A stretch of DNA of 64,000 nt from 1-14-2-50-31-20 sp965370315 (lineage in GTDB: Bacteria > Bacteroidota > Ignavibacteria > Ignavibacteriales > Melioribacteraceae), in the NCBI GenBank assembly GCA_965370315.1, contig CBDUTO010000006.1:6069-70068 (forward strand), written 5' to 3'. The notes beneath the pieces are model-generated. The model made no database searches. It worked only from the letters and a program-made list of their open reading frames with translations, and was not told where the DNA came from. Position 1 is the stretch's first letter. Every line of letters starts with the position of its first letter. Shown here piece by piece: positions 18,251 to 25,952 of this stretch. The position numbers and the translations under genes are program-made.

Positions 18251-20236
18251 ATGAGTAAAAGTATAATAATTTTTCTTTTCATTGCTTCATCCATTTTTGC
18301 TAATGGAATTTTAAGAACTGACGGCACTAAGATAGTAGATGCTGATGGAACTGAAGTAATCTTCAAAGGCATCGGACTTGGGGGATGGCTTGTGCCAGAA
18401 GGTTATATGTTCAACATGTCAGGATTTGCTAACTCCCCTACTGAAATAAAAAACAAAATAATTGGTTTAGTTGGTGAAGCAAACACAGAGATTATCTTTC
18501 AAGAGTTTCGCAATAATTTTGTTACAGAAGCTGATATAGATTCAATTGCAAGTTGGGGCTTTAATAATATTAGACTTCCAATGCATTACGAATTATTAAC
18601 GCCAAGAGACGAGCCATATGTTTATACCGAAAGTGGATTTGCTTTAATGGATAGCTTAATTTCATGGTGCAAAAAAAGAGATATCTATTTAATCCTTGAT
18701 TTACACGCTGCTCCTGGCGGACAAAGTGCCGAACCAATTAGTGATTACGATCCTAACTTTCCTTCTCTTTGGGAAAGCGAGGAAAACAAAGCTCGCACAG
18801 TCGACCTTTGGCGGGAAATTGCTTCGCGATATGTAAATGAAGAAACTGTTGCTGGATATGATTTAATTAATGAAACTGCATGGGGAGATCTTGGGCCTCA
18901 AAACATCGATTTACGAAATCTATTTATCCGAATCACAAATGCAATAAGAACTGTCGACACGAATCATATTGTTTATATTGAAGGGAATTGGTTTGCTACT
19001 GATTTTACAGGACTTACTCCCCCATGGGATGATAATATGTCATATTCATTCCACAAATATTGGAGCGAAGTGACAACTAGTTCAATTCAAAGTTATCTTG
19101 CAATGCGTAGCACTTATGATGTACCTCTTTGGATGAGTGAATCCGGTGAGAATTCAAATTCGTGGTTCACCGATTTTGTTTCACTTCTTGATGATAATAA
19201 AATTGGATGGTCTTGGTGGACAATCAAAAAGCATGATGCAATTTCACCTTTGGCTTCTGTAACGGTTTCACCTCAATTTCAAGTGCTTATGAACTACTGG
19301 AATAATGGTGGAACTAAACCGACCGTAGATTACTCAATGACTGCATTACGATTGCAAATTGAAAACTATAAAATTAAAAATTGTGACACAAAAGAGGACG
19401 TTTTGGATGCTCTCTTCAGAAGGCCATTTAATAATGATTTAATTCCATTTGGAGAAAATAAAATTCCGGGTATAATCTACGGAGTTAACTTCGATTATGG
19501 GAATTTAGGAAAAGCATTTTACGATACTTCGCCTAGCAATACTGGAGACGGCAGCTATAATAATGGTTGGATTTATAGAAACGATGGTGTTGACATTGAA
19601 GCTTGTTCAGACCAAACGACAAACGGATATAATATTGGTTGGATTGAATCTGGAGAGTGGTTAAAATTCTCAGTAAATATTGAGCATGCGGGAACTTATA
19701 AAGTAAAACTAAGAATTGCAGCTCAAAATTCTGGAGGAATGATACATCTACTTTTGGATGACACTCCATTAACAAACTTGATTGATGTTCCAGTTACAGG
19801 TGGATGGCAAAGTTGGCAAACATTACAAATTTCTGATATTGAATTACCTGCTGGAAAACATGAGTTAGTAATTAAATTTTACTTTGGTGGGTTCAATTTT
19901 AATTTGATGGAATATGAACTTACAGCTGTTGGTGTTGATGATGAAAATGAAACTAGTTTTAATTTTAATTTAGAGCAAAATTATCCTAATCCTTTTAATC
20001 CAAGTACAGCGATTAAATACCAAATACCAAAAGTCGAAAATCGTGAATCGTCAATCGTAAGATTAATTGTTTTTGATATTTTGGGAAAGGAAGTTTCTAC
20101 ACTTGTTAATAAGAAACAGTCACCCGGAAATTACTCTGTTAAATATGATGCTTCAAATCTTCCAAGTGGAACTTATTTTTATCAATTAGAGAGTGGTTCT
20201 TTTATTCAGACTAAGAAAATGCTATTAATCAAATAG
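18251..20236 (+). CDS. Secreted GH5 glucanase with CBM6 module and T9SS sorting domain
   Basis: 661 aa, Sec signal peptide ending SSIFAN. The GH5 (beta/alpha)8 domain spans about 20-370 and begins GIGLGGWLVPEGYMF. The general acid is Glu208 (DLINETAW) and the nucleophile is Glu297 (WMSESGEN). A CBM6-type beta-sandwich covers about 400-550 (GDGSYNNGWIYRNDGVDIEA, WIESGEWLKFSVNIEHAGTY). The tail (LEQNYPNPFNPSTAIKYQIP to KKMLLIK) is a T9SS domain. The GH5 part is paralogous to the gene at 27900 and resembles exo-beta-1,3-glucanase-type GH5 members. CBM6 commonly binds beta-1,3/1,4-glucans. The sorting domain carries an odd extra segment encoded by a 7-bp tandem repeat at 20039-20059. Confidence 0.9.
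   Translation: MSKSIIIFLFIASSIFANGILRTDGTKIVDADGTEVIFKGIGLGGWLVPEGYMFNMSGFANSPTEIKNKIIGLVGEANTEIIFQEFRNNFVTEADIDSIASWGFNNIRLPMHYELLTPRDEPYVYTESGFALMDSLISWCKKRDIYLILDLHAAPGGQSAEPISDYDPNFPSLWESEENKARTVDLWREIASRYVNEETVAGYDLINETAWGDLGPQNIDLRNLFIRITNAIRTVDTNHIVYIEGNWFATDFTGLTPPWDDNMSYSFHKYWSEVTTSSIQSYLAMRSTYDVPLWMSESGENSNSWFTDFVSLLDDNKIGWSWWTIKKHDAISPLASVTVSPQFQVLMNYWNNGGTKPTVDYSMTALRLQIENYKIKNCDTKEDVLDALFRRPFNNDLIPFGENKIPGIIYGVNFDYGNLGKAFYDTSPSNTGDGSYNNGWIYRNDGVDIEACSDQTTNGYNIGWIESGEWLKFSVNIEHAGTYKVKLRIAAQNSGGMIHLLLDDTPLTNLIDVPVTGGWQSWQTLQISDIELPAGKHELVIKFYFGGFNFNLMEYELTAVGVDDENETSFNFNLEQNYPNPFNPSTAIKYQIPKVENRESSIVRLIVFDILGKEVSTLVNKKQSPGNYSVKYDASNLPSGTYFYQLESGSFIQTKKMLLIK
20039..20059 (+). repeat. 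Three tandem heptamers AATCGTN inside a T9SS domain
   Basis: AATCGTG-AATCGTC-AATCGTA, exactly three units (21 bp), in frame. It encodes part of VENRESSIVRL, which lengthens the normally short linker between the IPK and VFDILG strands of the sorting domain. Confidence 0.65.
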
Positions 20237-20253
20237 GAATAGCAAACGGCTAA

Positions 20254-20373
20254 TCAATTTAAGATATAAAAAGCACATGCACCTTTTTGTACGCTTGGTT
20301 TAAGCAATTCTTTTCCAACTAATTCTGGGAAATCGTTGATTTCTTGATACATACTATTGATGATCTTTTCATA
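20254..20373 (-). pseudogene. Remnant of a winged-helix C-terminus (decayed second copy)
   Basis: Read on the minus strand, this stretch encodes EKIINSMYQEIND, then KPSVQKGACAFYILN and a stop. It parallels the end of the adjacent pseudogene (EKITNSVYQKLNN, TKGAGAFYCLK). About ten residues in the middle are missing and no start is present. It is best read as a degenerate duplicate of the last 40 codons of the neighbour, or of a related gene that once stood here. Confidence 0.5.
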
Positions 20374-20471
20374 ACTCAATGAGCCAATTGAACCAATTAT
20401 GAGTCAATTAATTTGCAAACTTTTCCTGCCTCATATTCTTCAACCAAATATATATGGCGCTATTGGCGTAA

Positions 20472-20933
20472 TTATTTTAAGCAATAAAATGCTCCAGCTC
20501 CTTTAGTTCCGGAACTTTCCAATATCCCCAATTCTACAAGTTCAGCTAAATCTCTTGTCGCTGTTCGGTTAGATGTATTATTTAGTTTCTGATACACACT
20601 ATTCGTAATCTTCTCATTTTCTTTTATGTGAAGAATAGCTTCTATCGGCCTACCATTTATTTCAAGAGACTGCAAATACTCTTCACTATAAATATTTTTT
20701 CTGAACTCAATCCAAAAATCCGATGCTTCATATTTATATGCGGGAATTGGCAAATCGGCTTTCTCACATTAGAGCTTCATCTTTGTAATTCTTCTGCCCC
20801 ACGATTCTACATAACCAACTCTGAAAAAGGCATTTGCAATATCTGGATTATATGGCTTAGAGGAATGTTTGGCTAACAAATTTTCAACAGTCCAATTTTC
20901 TGGAAGCTGTCCATCATTCCAAAACCAAACAGC
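20472..20933 (-). pseudogene. Truncated ATP-binding/winged-helix transcriptional regulator (AlbA_2 type), broken by an in-frame stop
   Basis: Directly after the RhuM-family stop the same frame reads VWFWNDGQLPENWTVENLLA, then RVGYVESWGRRITKMKL, an in-frame TAA (20769-20771), and continues CEKADLPIPAYKYEASDFW to GAGAFYCLK. This matches the C-terminal third of the widespread proteins annotated as ATP-binding or RecG-like regulators (HATPase_c_4 plus winged helix). The N-terminal AlbA_2 part is absent. Alignment on either side of the TAA keeps codon number, so the stop is a point-type lesion, not a frameshift. The 93-codon open piece at 20472-20753 has only a TTG to start on and is not taken as a gene. 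Confidence 0.7.
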
Positions 20934-21947
20934 TTAATTCTTTTTCTTGTTCTCAACTTTCTTCACTACTTTATCAAAATCTGAGTTTTCAATTGTTTTT
21001 TGTTGGTGTTGTTTATACTTTTCGTATTCAAGCTCAGCACTCTCTTTTGCTAACTCGTGAGAAACTTTTCCTGTATCTGTTAATATTTCACGATTATTAA
21101 TTGTCAAAAATGCTTCAAGTTTTTTAATCCAATCTTTCATATTCATTGGAATGCGTTGCATCGCTTGACCCTGAGCAAAAACAAGATATTGCTCAACTAA
21201 ATTATTCAATGCCATCAATTCATTTTCTTGCAAGTAATTTTTAGCAATTGAAACATCGGTCATTCTAACTTTTTCTCCTCGCCAATTAGTTAAACCCATA
21301 TTTTGCTTTTGGTTATCAATTCTGGATGTAATTATTTCCGCTGCTGTTTTTCCAGTAATAGCCCAATGCAATTTATTTTGAATAGTTTTGAAGAAATTAG
21401 TACTTATATCCAATGTTGGGTCATAGTCAACACTTGTAGCGTAAATATCCGTTATTTTTCTATAAAATCTTTTTTCGGATGTACGAATATCTTGTATTCG
21501 TTTTTCCAATTCTTCAAAATAATCGAAAGGTAAATCGGGGTTCTTCAAACGATCATCATCCAACACAAAACCTTTTACAATAAACTCTTTTATGTGTGTT
21601 GTTGCCCATTGCCTAAATTTTGTTGCCACGTGCGATTTTATGCGGTAGCCAACAGAAATAATTGCATCTAGATTGTAAAATACTTGCTTTCTCTTTACAT
21701 CTCGTTCCCCCTCTTTTTGAACTATTAAGAAATCCTTAATAGTTGCTCTTTCTTCTAGCTCCCCCTCCTCAAATATATTTTTCAAGTGAATGTTTATATT
21801 TGGAATAGAGGTTTGAAACAACTCAGCCATCATTTTTTGAGTTAGCCAAACAGTTTCATCTTGAAAGCGAACGTCTAATTTTGTTTCACCACTTTCTGTT
21901 TGATATATTATTATTTGCGATTTGTTTTCTTGCATTTTATTTGCCAT
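20934..21947 (-). CDS. RhuM-family (virulence RhuM-like) protein
   Basis: About 337 aa from the chosen ATG at 21945-21947. Conserved family segments are TKLDVRFQDETVWLTQKMMA, NINIHLKNIFEEGELEE, AIISVGYRIKSHVATKFRQW and the C-terminal TDVSIAKNYLQENELMALNN. The family is named for Salmonella RhuM; its biochemical function is not settled. Members sit again and again beside restriction-modification genes. The start overlaps the end of the restriction-modification gene by 11 bp, with GAGGGG about 10 bp upstream. An upstream in-frame ATG at 21986 would lengthen the overlap and adds no conserved sequence. Translational coupling to the enzyme is likely. Confidence 0.85.
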   Translation of the reverse strand: MANKMQENKSQIIIYQTESGETKLDVRFQDETVWLTQKMMAELFQTSIPNINIHLKNIFEEGELEERATIKDFLIVQKEGERDVKRKQVFYNLDAIISVGYRIKSHVATKFRQWATTHIKEFIVKGFVLDDDRLKNPDLPFDYFEELEKRIQDIRTSEKRFYRKITDIYATSVDYDPTLDISTNFFKTIQNKLHWAITGKTAAEIITSRIDNQKQNMGLTNWRGEKVRMTDVSIAKNYLQENELMALNNLVEQYLVFAQGQAMQRIPMNMKDWIKKLEAFLTINNREILTDTGKVSHELAKESAELEYEKYKQHQQKTIENSDFDKVVKKVENKKKN

Positions 21948-24900
21948 TTCTATCTGACCCCTCAACAATCCCAATCTCTTCCTCACTTAACCCATACAAC
22001 TCATAAACCATTTGGTCTATCTCTTTATCGGTTTCATTTATTTCTGATTGAAGATTATTCAACTCTGTTTTGTAACTATTAAAAAACTCTTCCCACTCTA
22101 CTTGTTCTGTAAGTGAGATTGCAACTTTTTGTTTTTTTAGTTCTGCAATAAATATTTTGAAATCGAAGTTATAGAAAGCATCTAGTTTCTTGGTTACTTT
22201 AAGCGCCAAGGGGACGCGTCCCCTTGTAGAGAAATTATCTTTTACTCTGCTTAGAAATTCATTTTTCTTTTGTCGGAATTGTTTGTTTAACTCCAACATT
22301 TTATTAGCTTTTTCAATGAAAGGCTGTTGGTTTTCTTGACTAATGTTTTTATATGGCAAATCTCTGACATCATTTACTAAGATTTTTGGTATAGAAGTTT
22401 TCGCATTTGCTTTAGGATTTATTTTTTTATGATACCATGAAAATAAACTTGAGTTAATAGTTGCTAACAAGTATTTCAAACTTTCATTATTATTTGAATT
22501 GCTTATTATATTAATAATGGAAGGTGTATTGTAAAATTCTTTTTCAACATAGCATGATTTTAGAACATATTTGTTACCACGAGTAACTTCCATTATCAAA
22601 ATTCGAGGTGATTTGAAATATTTAATTTTTCGTGGCGCAGCGAGCCAATCGCCATAACTTATCCATAAATTACCATTCCAACCTGCGGTATATCTTGAAA
22701 TATCGCCACCCTTCAGTTCTTTTTTATAGGTCTCATTTTCCTTTTTTGCTGAATGAAATACTCTATTTTTTATTTGCTCAGAAGTATGCCCACGATATTT
22801 ATCATATGGAATAAGGCCTTGTGAAACTTCAAAACAATCATCAAGTTTACTTGAATTTGATTGAATCTTGTCCAAAACGTCGTGATCAAAATCAGAAAGA
22901 TTAATGTTAATTAAAAGATTTTGGGTTTTATTTATATTATTAAAAGACAGTTCATTTACTAATACTATTTCATTATTTTTTATTATTCCGATTCTGATAT
23001 TTTTACAATTCTTTTCTTTTCTAATGATACTTATTACAGTATCTAAATCTGCATCTGCAAATATTTTAGTTGGCAAATCAATTATCTGCAATAGTTTATA
23101 AGACAAAACAAATTTTCGCAATTTTGAATGCTGTTGTATTGTCAACCATGTATATGGCACAATCAATCCTATTTGCCCTTTTTGTTTAGCTAGCTTTATG
23201 GATTTTTCGATAAAAAGAGAAAACGTATCAAGTTTGTAATGTGATGTTTCGTAAAGGAAATTGTAATAATTAAAATGGGATTTTGATATTTTTGCTCCAT
23301 ACGGCGGATTCCCAATCACGACATCAAAACCACCATTATATTCAGTACGGAAAGCGTGTTCGGTAGTGCAGATCATTCCATCTATAATTTTTTCTAGCTC
23401 TTTATTCTCGGGCAGCTCGTGCTTTTTACGATTATTACGAATATATCTTATAGCATTTAGCAGATATTCTTCATCCTTTACTCGCGAGTTTCCGAATTTC
23501 TGCGTCCATAGGGGAACGGAGGCTTCGCCATCGAGGAGGACGGAGGAGGAGGCATCGTCGCTACCTGACAAGGGGACGCGTCCCCTTGTTGTGGTAATAC
23601 CTACTCTTCTATGGAATATTAGAGAGGATTTTCCCTTTATCTTTCCTACTATTTTCGAGACTTCCTCTTCTTCGCACACTAGTAGCATATGCATATGGTC
23701 GCCACAGATATTATATTCTATTACGTTTAGATTATCTTCTTTTATTATTTCCGCTATTGCTTCGGTTATTATTATTGCATCTTTTTCATCTATCCAGATT
23801 GCTTCGCCTACTTTTACGTGATAATCAAACATACGTTGCGAGTATCTCGAATTATGAGTTGCGGTTGTTATATGCCATGCTTGTTTTTCTTTTTTCTTAT
23901 AGATTTGAGGAAATTCTTCATTCCAATTAAATGCTTTATCGCCAGCAACTTCGGGGTCGTCAATTAGAGAGTTTCCACATTTAATATTGTTGTTTAAGTT
24001 CGATAGTTTTCTATCCTTACGAGCAGTTCGCAACCAAAGGGAGAGTTTTGCAATCTCAACAGATTCCTCATTTATATCAACTCCGTAAAGATTGTTTTCC
24101 AAAATGGATTTTTCTGTATCGAACAAACGTAGGGGAGTGTTGGTAAGCTCGGCAATTATGTCGTCAATGCTTTTATGCTCGGCAATTAAAAAGTTTAGTG
24201 CTTGATTTAAGAACGCACCACTTCCGCAAGCCGGGTCAACAATTTTTAATGTGAGCAACCACTCCTTATATTTTTCAAGAGTTTCAAAAAGCTTTTTCCC
24301 TTTCTCCGAAAATGGGACGTGTCCCCTTGGATTTTTGCTTTTCCCTCTCTTTCTATAATAACTCTCATCAACTTCAATCTCCGAAATCTCAAACTCTTTG
24401 CGCTTCTCTGTACAAAGAGTTCCAACCGTGTTTTCAACAATGTATTGAGTGATATATTTGGGAGTGTAGAATACTCCATCTTTTTTACGTTTACTTGTAG
24501 TAGCCAAGGGGGCAACTTGATTTGCTTTCGAGGCTGTAGAAAGAGCCAAGGGGACATGTCCCCTTGTTGCGGCTGTTGCCGCTATTTCAGCAGTAATCTC
24601 TTCAATTTCATTTAAGGAATGTTCAAAAATATGACCGAGAATATTTACATCAACTTCAGTATTAAAATCATACTCCGAGAGTTTTAGTAAATCGGAAATT
24701 AAAATTTTATCATCAATTATTAAATTGTCTAACAATGCATCGGGATAAAATAATCCACCGTTGTATGCTGGAATTTTATCAGCTTCGGTTTTGCCTTTTC
24801 GCCCAATATTCATATAACCGAAATACTGTTTGTAGATTTCGTAAATAGCTTTATACTCATCAAGCTCAATTAACAAATTGTATTTTTCAATAATTCTTGT

Positions 24901-25656
24901 AATTGAGTTTGGAGGCAAAAGCCCACTATCTTCTGCAAATAGGATAAAAAGAAAACGGTCTAAAAGTTTTTGCGATTTTTTAAAGAGAGTAAGCTTATCG
25001 AAGTCTGGATTATTTTTGATTAAATTTTCAAAGAGTTTTCTTTTGAAAACAGAGTAATCTTTATAAAGTTTATTAGAAACATTCTCTTCGTGAAATTTAG
25101 TTTCAGTCTTTAATCTCAAAGGTAAATCAGAAAAAATAGATTCCGCATTTAATAACAAATAGAGTAATTCAAATTCCTCTTTTTGCAGATTGAATAAATC
25201 AAATTCCTCATACTCATTTGCGTAATCAATATAAAACTGCAACTTTTGGAAGTTAGAAATTATCACATATTTACAATCTGGTTGATTGTGTTTATAACCA
25301 AATGCTTGTTCGGTTACACTTTTTAAGTCTTTTGTTTTTGTGGATTTCAACTCAATAACAGCAACAGCTTTGCCATCTTTTAGAATTGCACCATCAGCTT
25401 TTTTACTATCAGCAATATTCTTAAATTCTCTTGCAAGATTGTGGTTTTCGTCTGGAGCTAATACATAACCAAAAACATCAACAAAAATATCCCTCAAAAA
25501 ACCATCTTGATACTGCTCTTCCTTTAGCTTTTTAATCTCTTCAATTTTTGTAGAATTATAATTCTCATTAAACTTTTGATATGCCTTTTCAACTTGCCCA
25601 CTATCAAGATTTGCGAGGTGTTTGTTTATAACAGATTTTTGAAATATTCCCATCAT
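21937..25656 (-). CDS. Type IIG restriction-modification enzyme with embedded REP-associated (Y1/HUH) transposase domain
   Basis: 1239 aa. The N-terminal nuclease part has a PD-(D/E)XK-like motif (ADGAIL, Asp88; VIELKS, Glu102/Lys104). The Eco57I-like adenine methyltransferase has motif I DPACGSGAF near 473 and catalytic NPPYG near 782. The C-terminal part (about 950-1150) resembles TaqI-type target recognition. Between methyltransferase motifs I and IV, at about 590-755, lies a foreign domain: AWHITTATHNSRY, the HUH motif DHMHML near 653, and LLNAIRYIRNNRKKHEL with the candidate catalytic Tyr near 738. This is the Y1 transposase fold of REP-associated tyrosine transposases. Four copies of a GC-rich palindrome are inserted in frame, each encoding RG(H/R)VP(L/F). 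All key motifs are present, so the gene looks intact despite the insertions. Confidence 0.88.
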   Translation of the reverse strand: MMGIFQKSVINKHLANLDSGQVEKAYQKFNENYNSTKIEEIKKLKEEQYQDGFLRDIFVDVFGYVLAPDENHNLAREFKNIADSKKADGAILKDGKAVAVIELKSTKTKDLKSVTEQAFGYKHNQPDCKYVIISNFQKLQFYIDYANEYEEFDLFNLQKEEFELLYLLLNAESIFSDLPLRLKTETKFHEENVSNKLYKDYSVFKRKLFENLIKNNPDFDKLTLFKKSQKLLDRFLFILFAEDSGLLPPNSITRIIEKYNLLIELDEYKAIYEIYKQYFGYMNIGRKGKTEADKIPAYNGGLFYPDALLDNLIIDDKILISDLLKLSEYDFNTEVDVNILGHIFEHSLNEIEEITAEIAATAATRGHVPLALSTASKANQVAPLATTSKRKKDGVFYTPKYITQYIVENTVGTLCTEKRKEFEISEIEVDESYYRKRGKSKNPRGHVPFSEKGKKLFETLEKYKEWLLTLKIVDPACGSGAFLNQALNFLIAEHKSIDDIIAELTNTPLRLFDTEKSILENNLYGVDINEESVEIAKLSLWLRTARKDRKLSNLNNNIKCGNSLIDDPEVAGDKAFNWNEEFPQIYKKKEKQAWHITTATHNSRYSQRMFDYHVKVGEAIWIDEKDAIIITEAIAEIIKEDNLNVIEYNICGDHMHMLLVCEEEEVSKIVGKIKGKSSLIFHRRVGITTTRGRVPLSGSDDASSSVLLDGEASVPLWTQKFGNSRVKDEEYLLNAIRYIRNNRKKHELPENKELEKIIDGMICTTEHAFRTEYNGGFDVVIGNPPYGAKISKSHFNYYNFLYETSHYKLDTFSLFIEKSIKLAKQKGQIGLIVPYTWLTIQQHSKLRKFVLSYKLLQIIDLPTKIFADADLDTVISIIRKEKNCKNIRIGIIKNNEIVLVNELSFNNINKTQNLLININLSDFDHDVLDKIQSNSSKLDDCFEVSQGLIPYDKYRGHTSEQIKNRVFHSAKKENETYKKELKGGDISRYTAGWNGNLWISYGDWLAAPRKIKYFKSPRILIMEVTRGNKYVLKSCYVEKEFYNTPSIINIISNSNNNESLKYLLATINSSLFSWYHKKINPKANAKTSIPKILVNDVRDLPYKNISQENQQPFIEKANKMLELNKQFRQKKNEFLSRVKDNFSTRGRVPLALKVTKKLDAFYNFDFKIFIAELKKQKVAISLTEQVEWEEFFNSYKTELNNLQSEINETDKEIDQMVYELYGLSEEEIGIVEGSDRNGK
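22207..22226. repeat. REP-like palindrome copy A (in coding sequence)
   Basis: Perfect 20-bp palindrome CAAGGGGACGCGTCCCCTTG, in frame near residue 1144 of the restriction-modification protein (STRGRVPLAL). Its GC content is far above the surrounding DNA. Confidence 0.85.
23569..23588. repeat. REP-like palindrome copy B (inside the transposase domain)
   Basis: Identical 20-bp palindrome to copy A, near residue 690 (TTRGRVPLSGS). It lies inside the Y1 transposase domain and next to a GC-rich tract at 23511-23568 (GAGGAGGACGGAGGAGGAGG) that is also unlike the rest of the gene. Confidence 0.85.
24310..24329. repeat. REP-like palindrome copy C (degenerate)
   Basis: AAATGGGACGTGTCCCCTTG. The right half is intact and the left arm has two changes from CAAGGGGACGTGTCCCCTTG. 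It is in frame near residue 443 (NPRGHVPFSEK). Confidence 0.7.
24547..24566. repeat. REP-like palindrome copy D
   Basis: Perfect 20-bp palindrome CAAGGGGACATGTCCCCTTG near residue 364 (ATRGHVPLALS). A half-like relative, CAAGGGGGCAACTTG, lies about 30 bp away at 24505-24519 and encodes QVAPLAT. Confidence 0.82.
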
Positions 25657-25809
25657 ATTCTAAATTGTTAATAAATGCAAAAATACAAATAAATTCGGTT
25701 TGTTAATTAACTTAATTTGCCCACTTATTTTCCAATTCGCTTTTTCTACTTTGGATTGCTACTTTTCACAATATTCATTTTGCATCGAAAAAAAAGAAAT
25801 GCCTATTGC

Positions 25810-25824
25810 TTATTAAAATAATAA
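25810..25824. promoter_or_regulatory. Candidate activator site upstream of the GH128 operon
   Basis: TTATT-AAAAT-AATAA, 5-bp arms and a 5-nt centre, centred about 103 bp upstream of the predicted +1. It is the shortest member of the set of four. Confidence 0.4.
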
Positions 25825-25893
25825 CAAATTATAATATTATTAACCTCTTTATACTAAAAGTTTAAGATTTAGAACATAACCGCATTCATTTCA

Positions 25894-25909
25894 TGGTATG
25901 AAATTTGCA
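25894..25909 (+). promoter_or_regulatory. Sigma-54 promoter of the GH128-GH5 operon
   Basis: TGGTATGAAATTTGCA agrees with TGGCACGRNNNTTGCW at all positions except two C-to-T changes in the -24 half, with exact GG-N10-GC spacing. Predicted +1 is near 25920, 33 nt before the TTG start. Confidence 0.78.
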
Positions 25910-25952
25910 TATTTCAGATTTGGTGAAATTTTAATTTATTAGGAACATAAAT

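Larger units (their letters stand above)
25657..25952. other. Divergent region between restriction island and GH128 operon
   Basis: 296 bp, AT-rich, no ORF. It carries the candidate activator repeat at 25810-25824 and the sigma-54 promoter at 25894-25909 for the rightward operon. I could not place a promoter for the leftward restriction-modification gene. Confidence 0.6.

Noticed and set aside
20472..20753. A separate 93-codon regulator gene
   Set aside because: It starts only at a TTG and continues an upstream frame across an in-frame TAA. It is the tail of a broken gene.
23366..23821. A 151-codon plus-strand ORF opposite the restriction-modification gene
   Set aside because: It mirrors the transposase-domain coding sequence, has no family motif, and lies wholly inside a gene with clear catalytic motifs.
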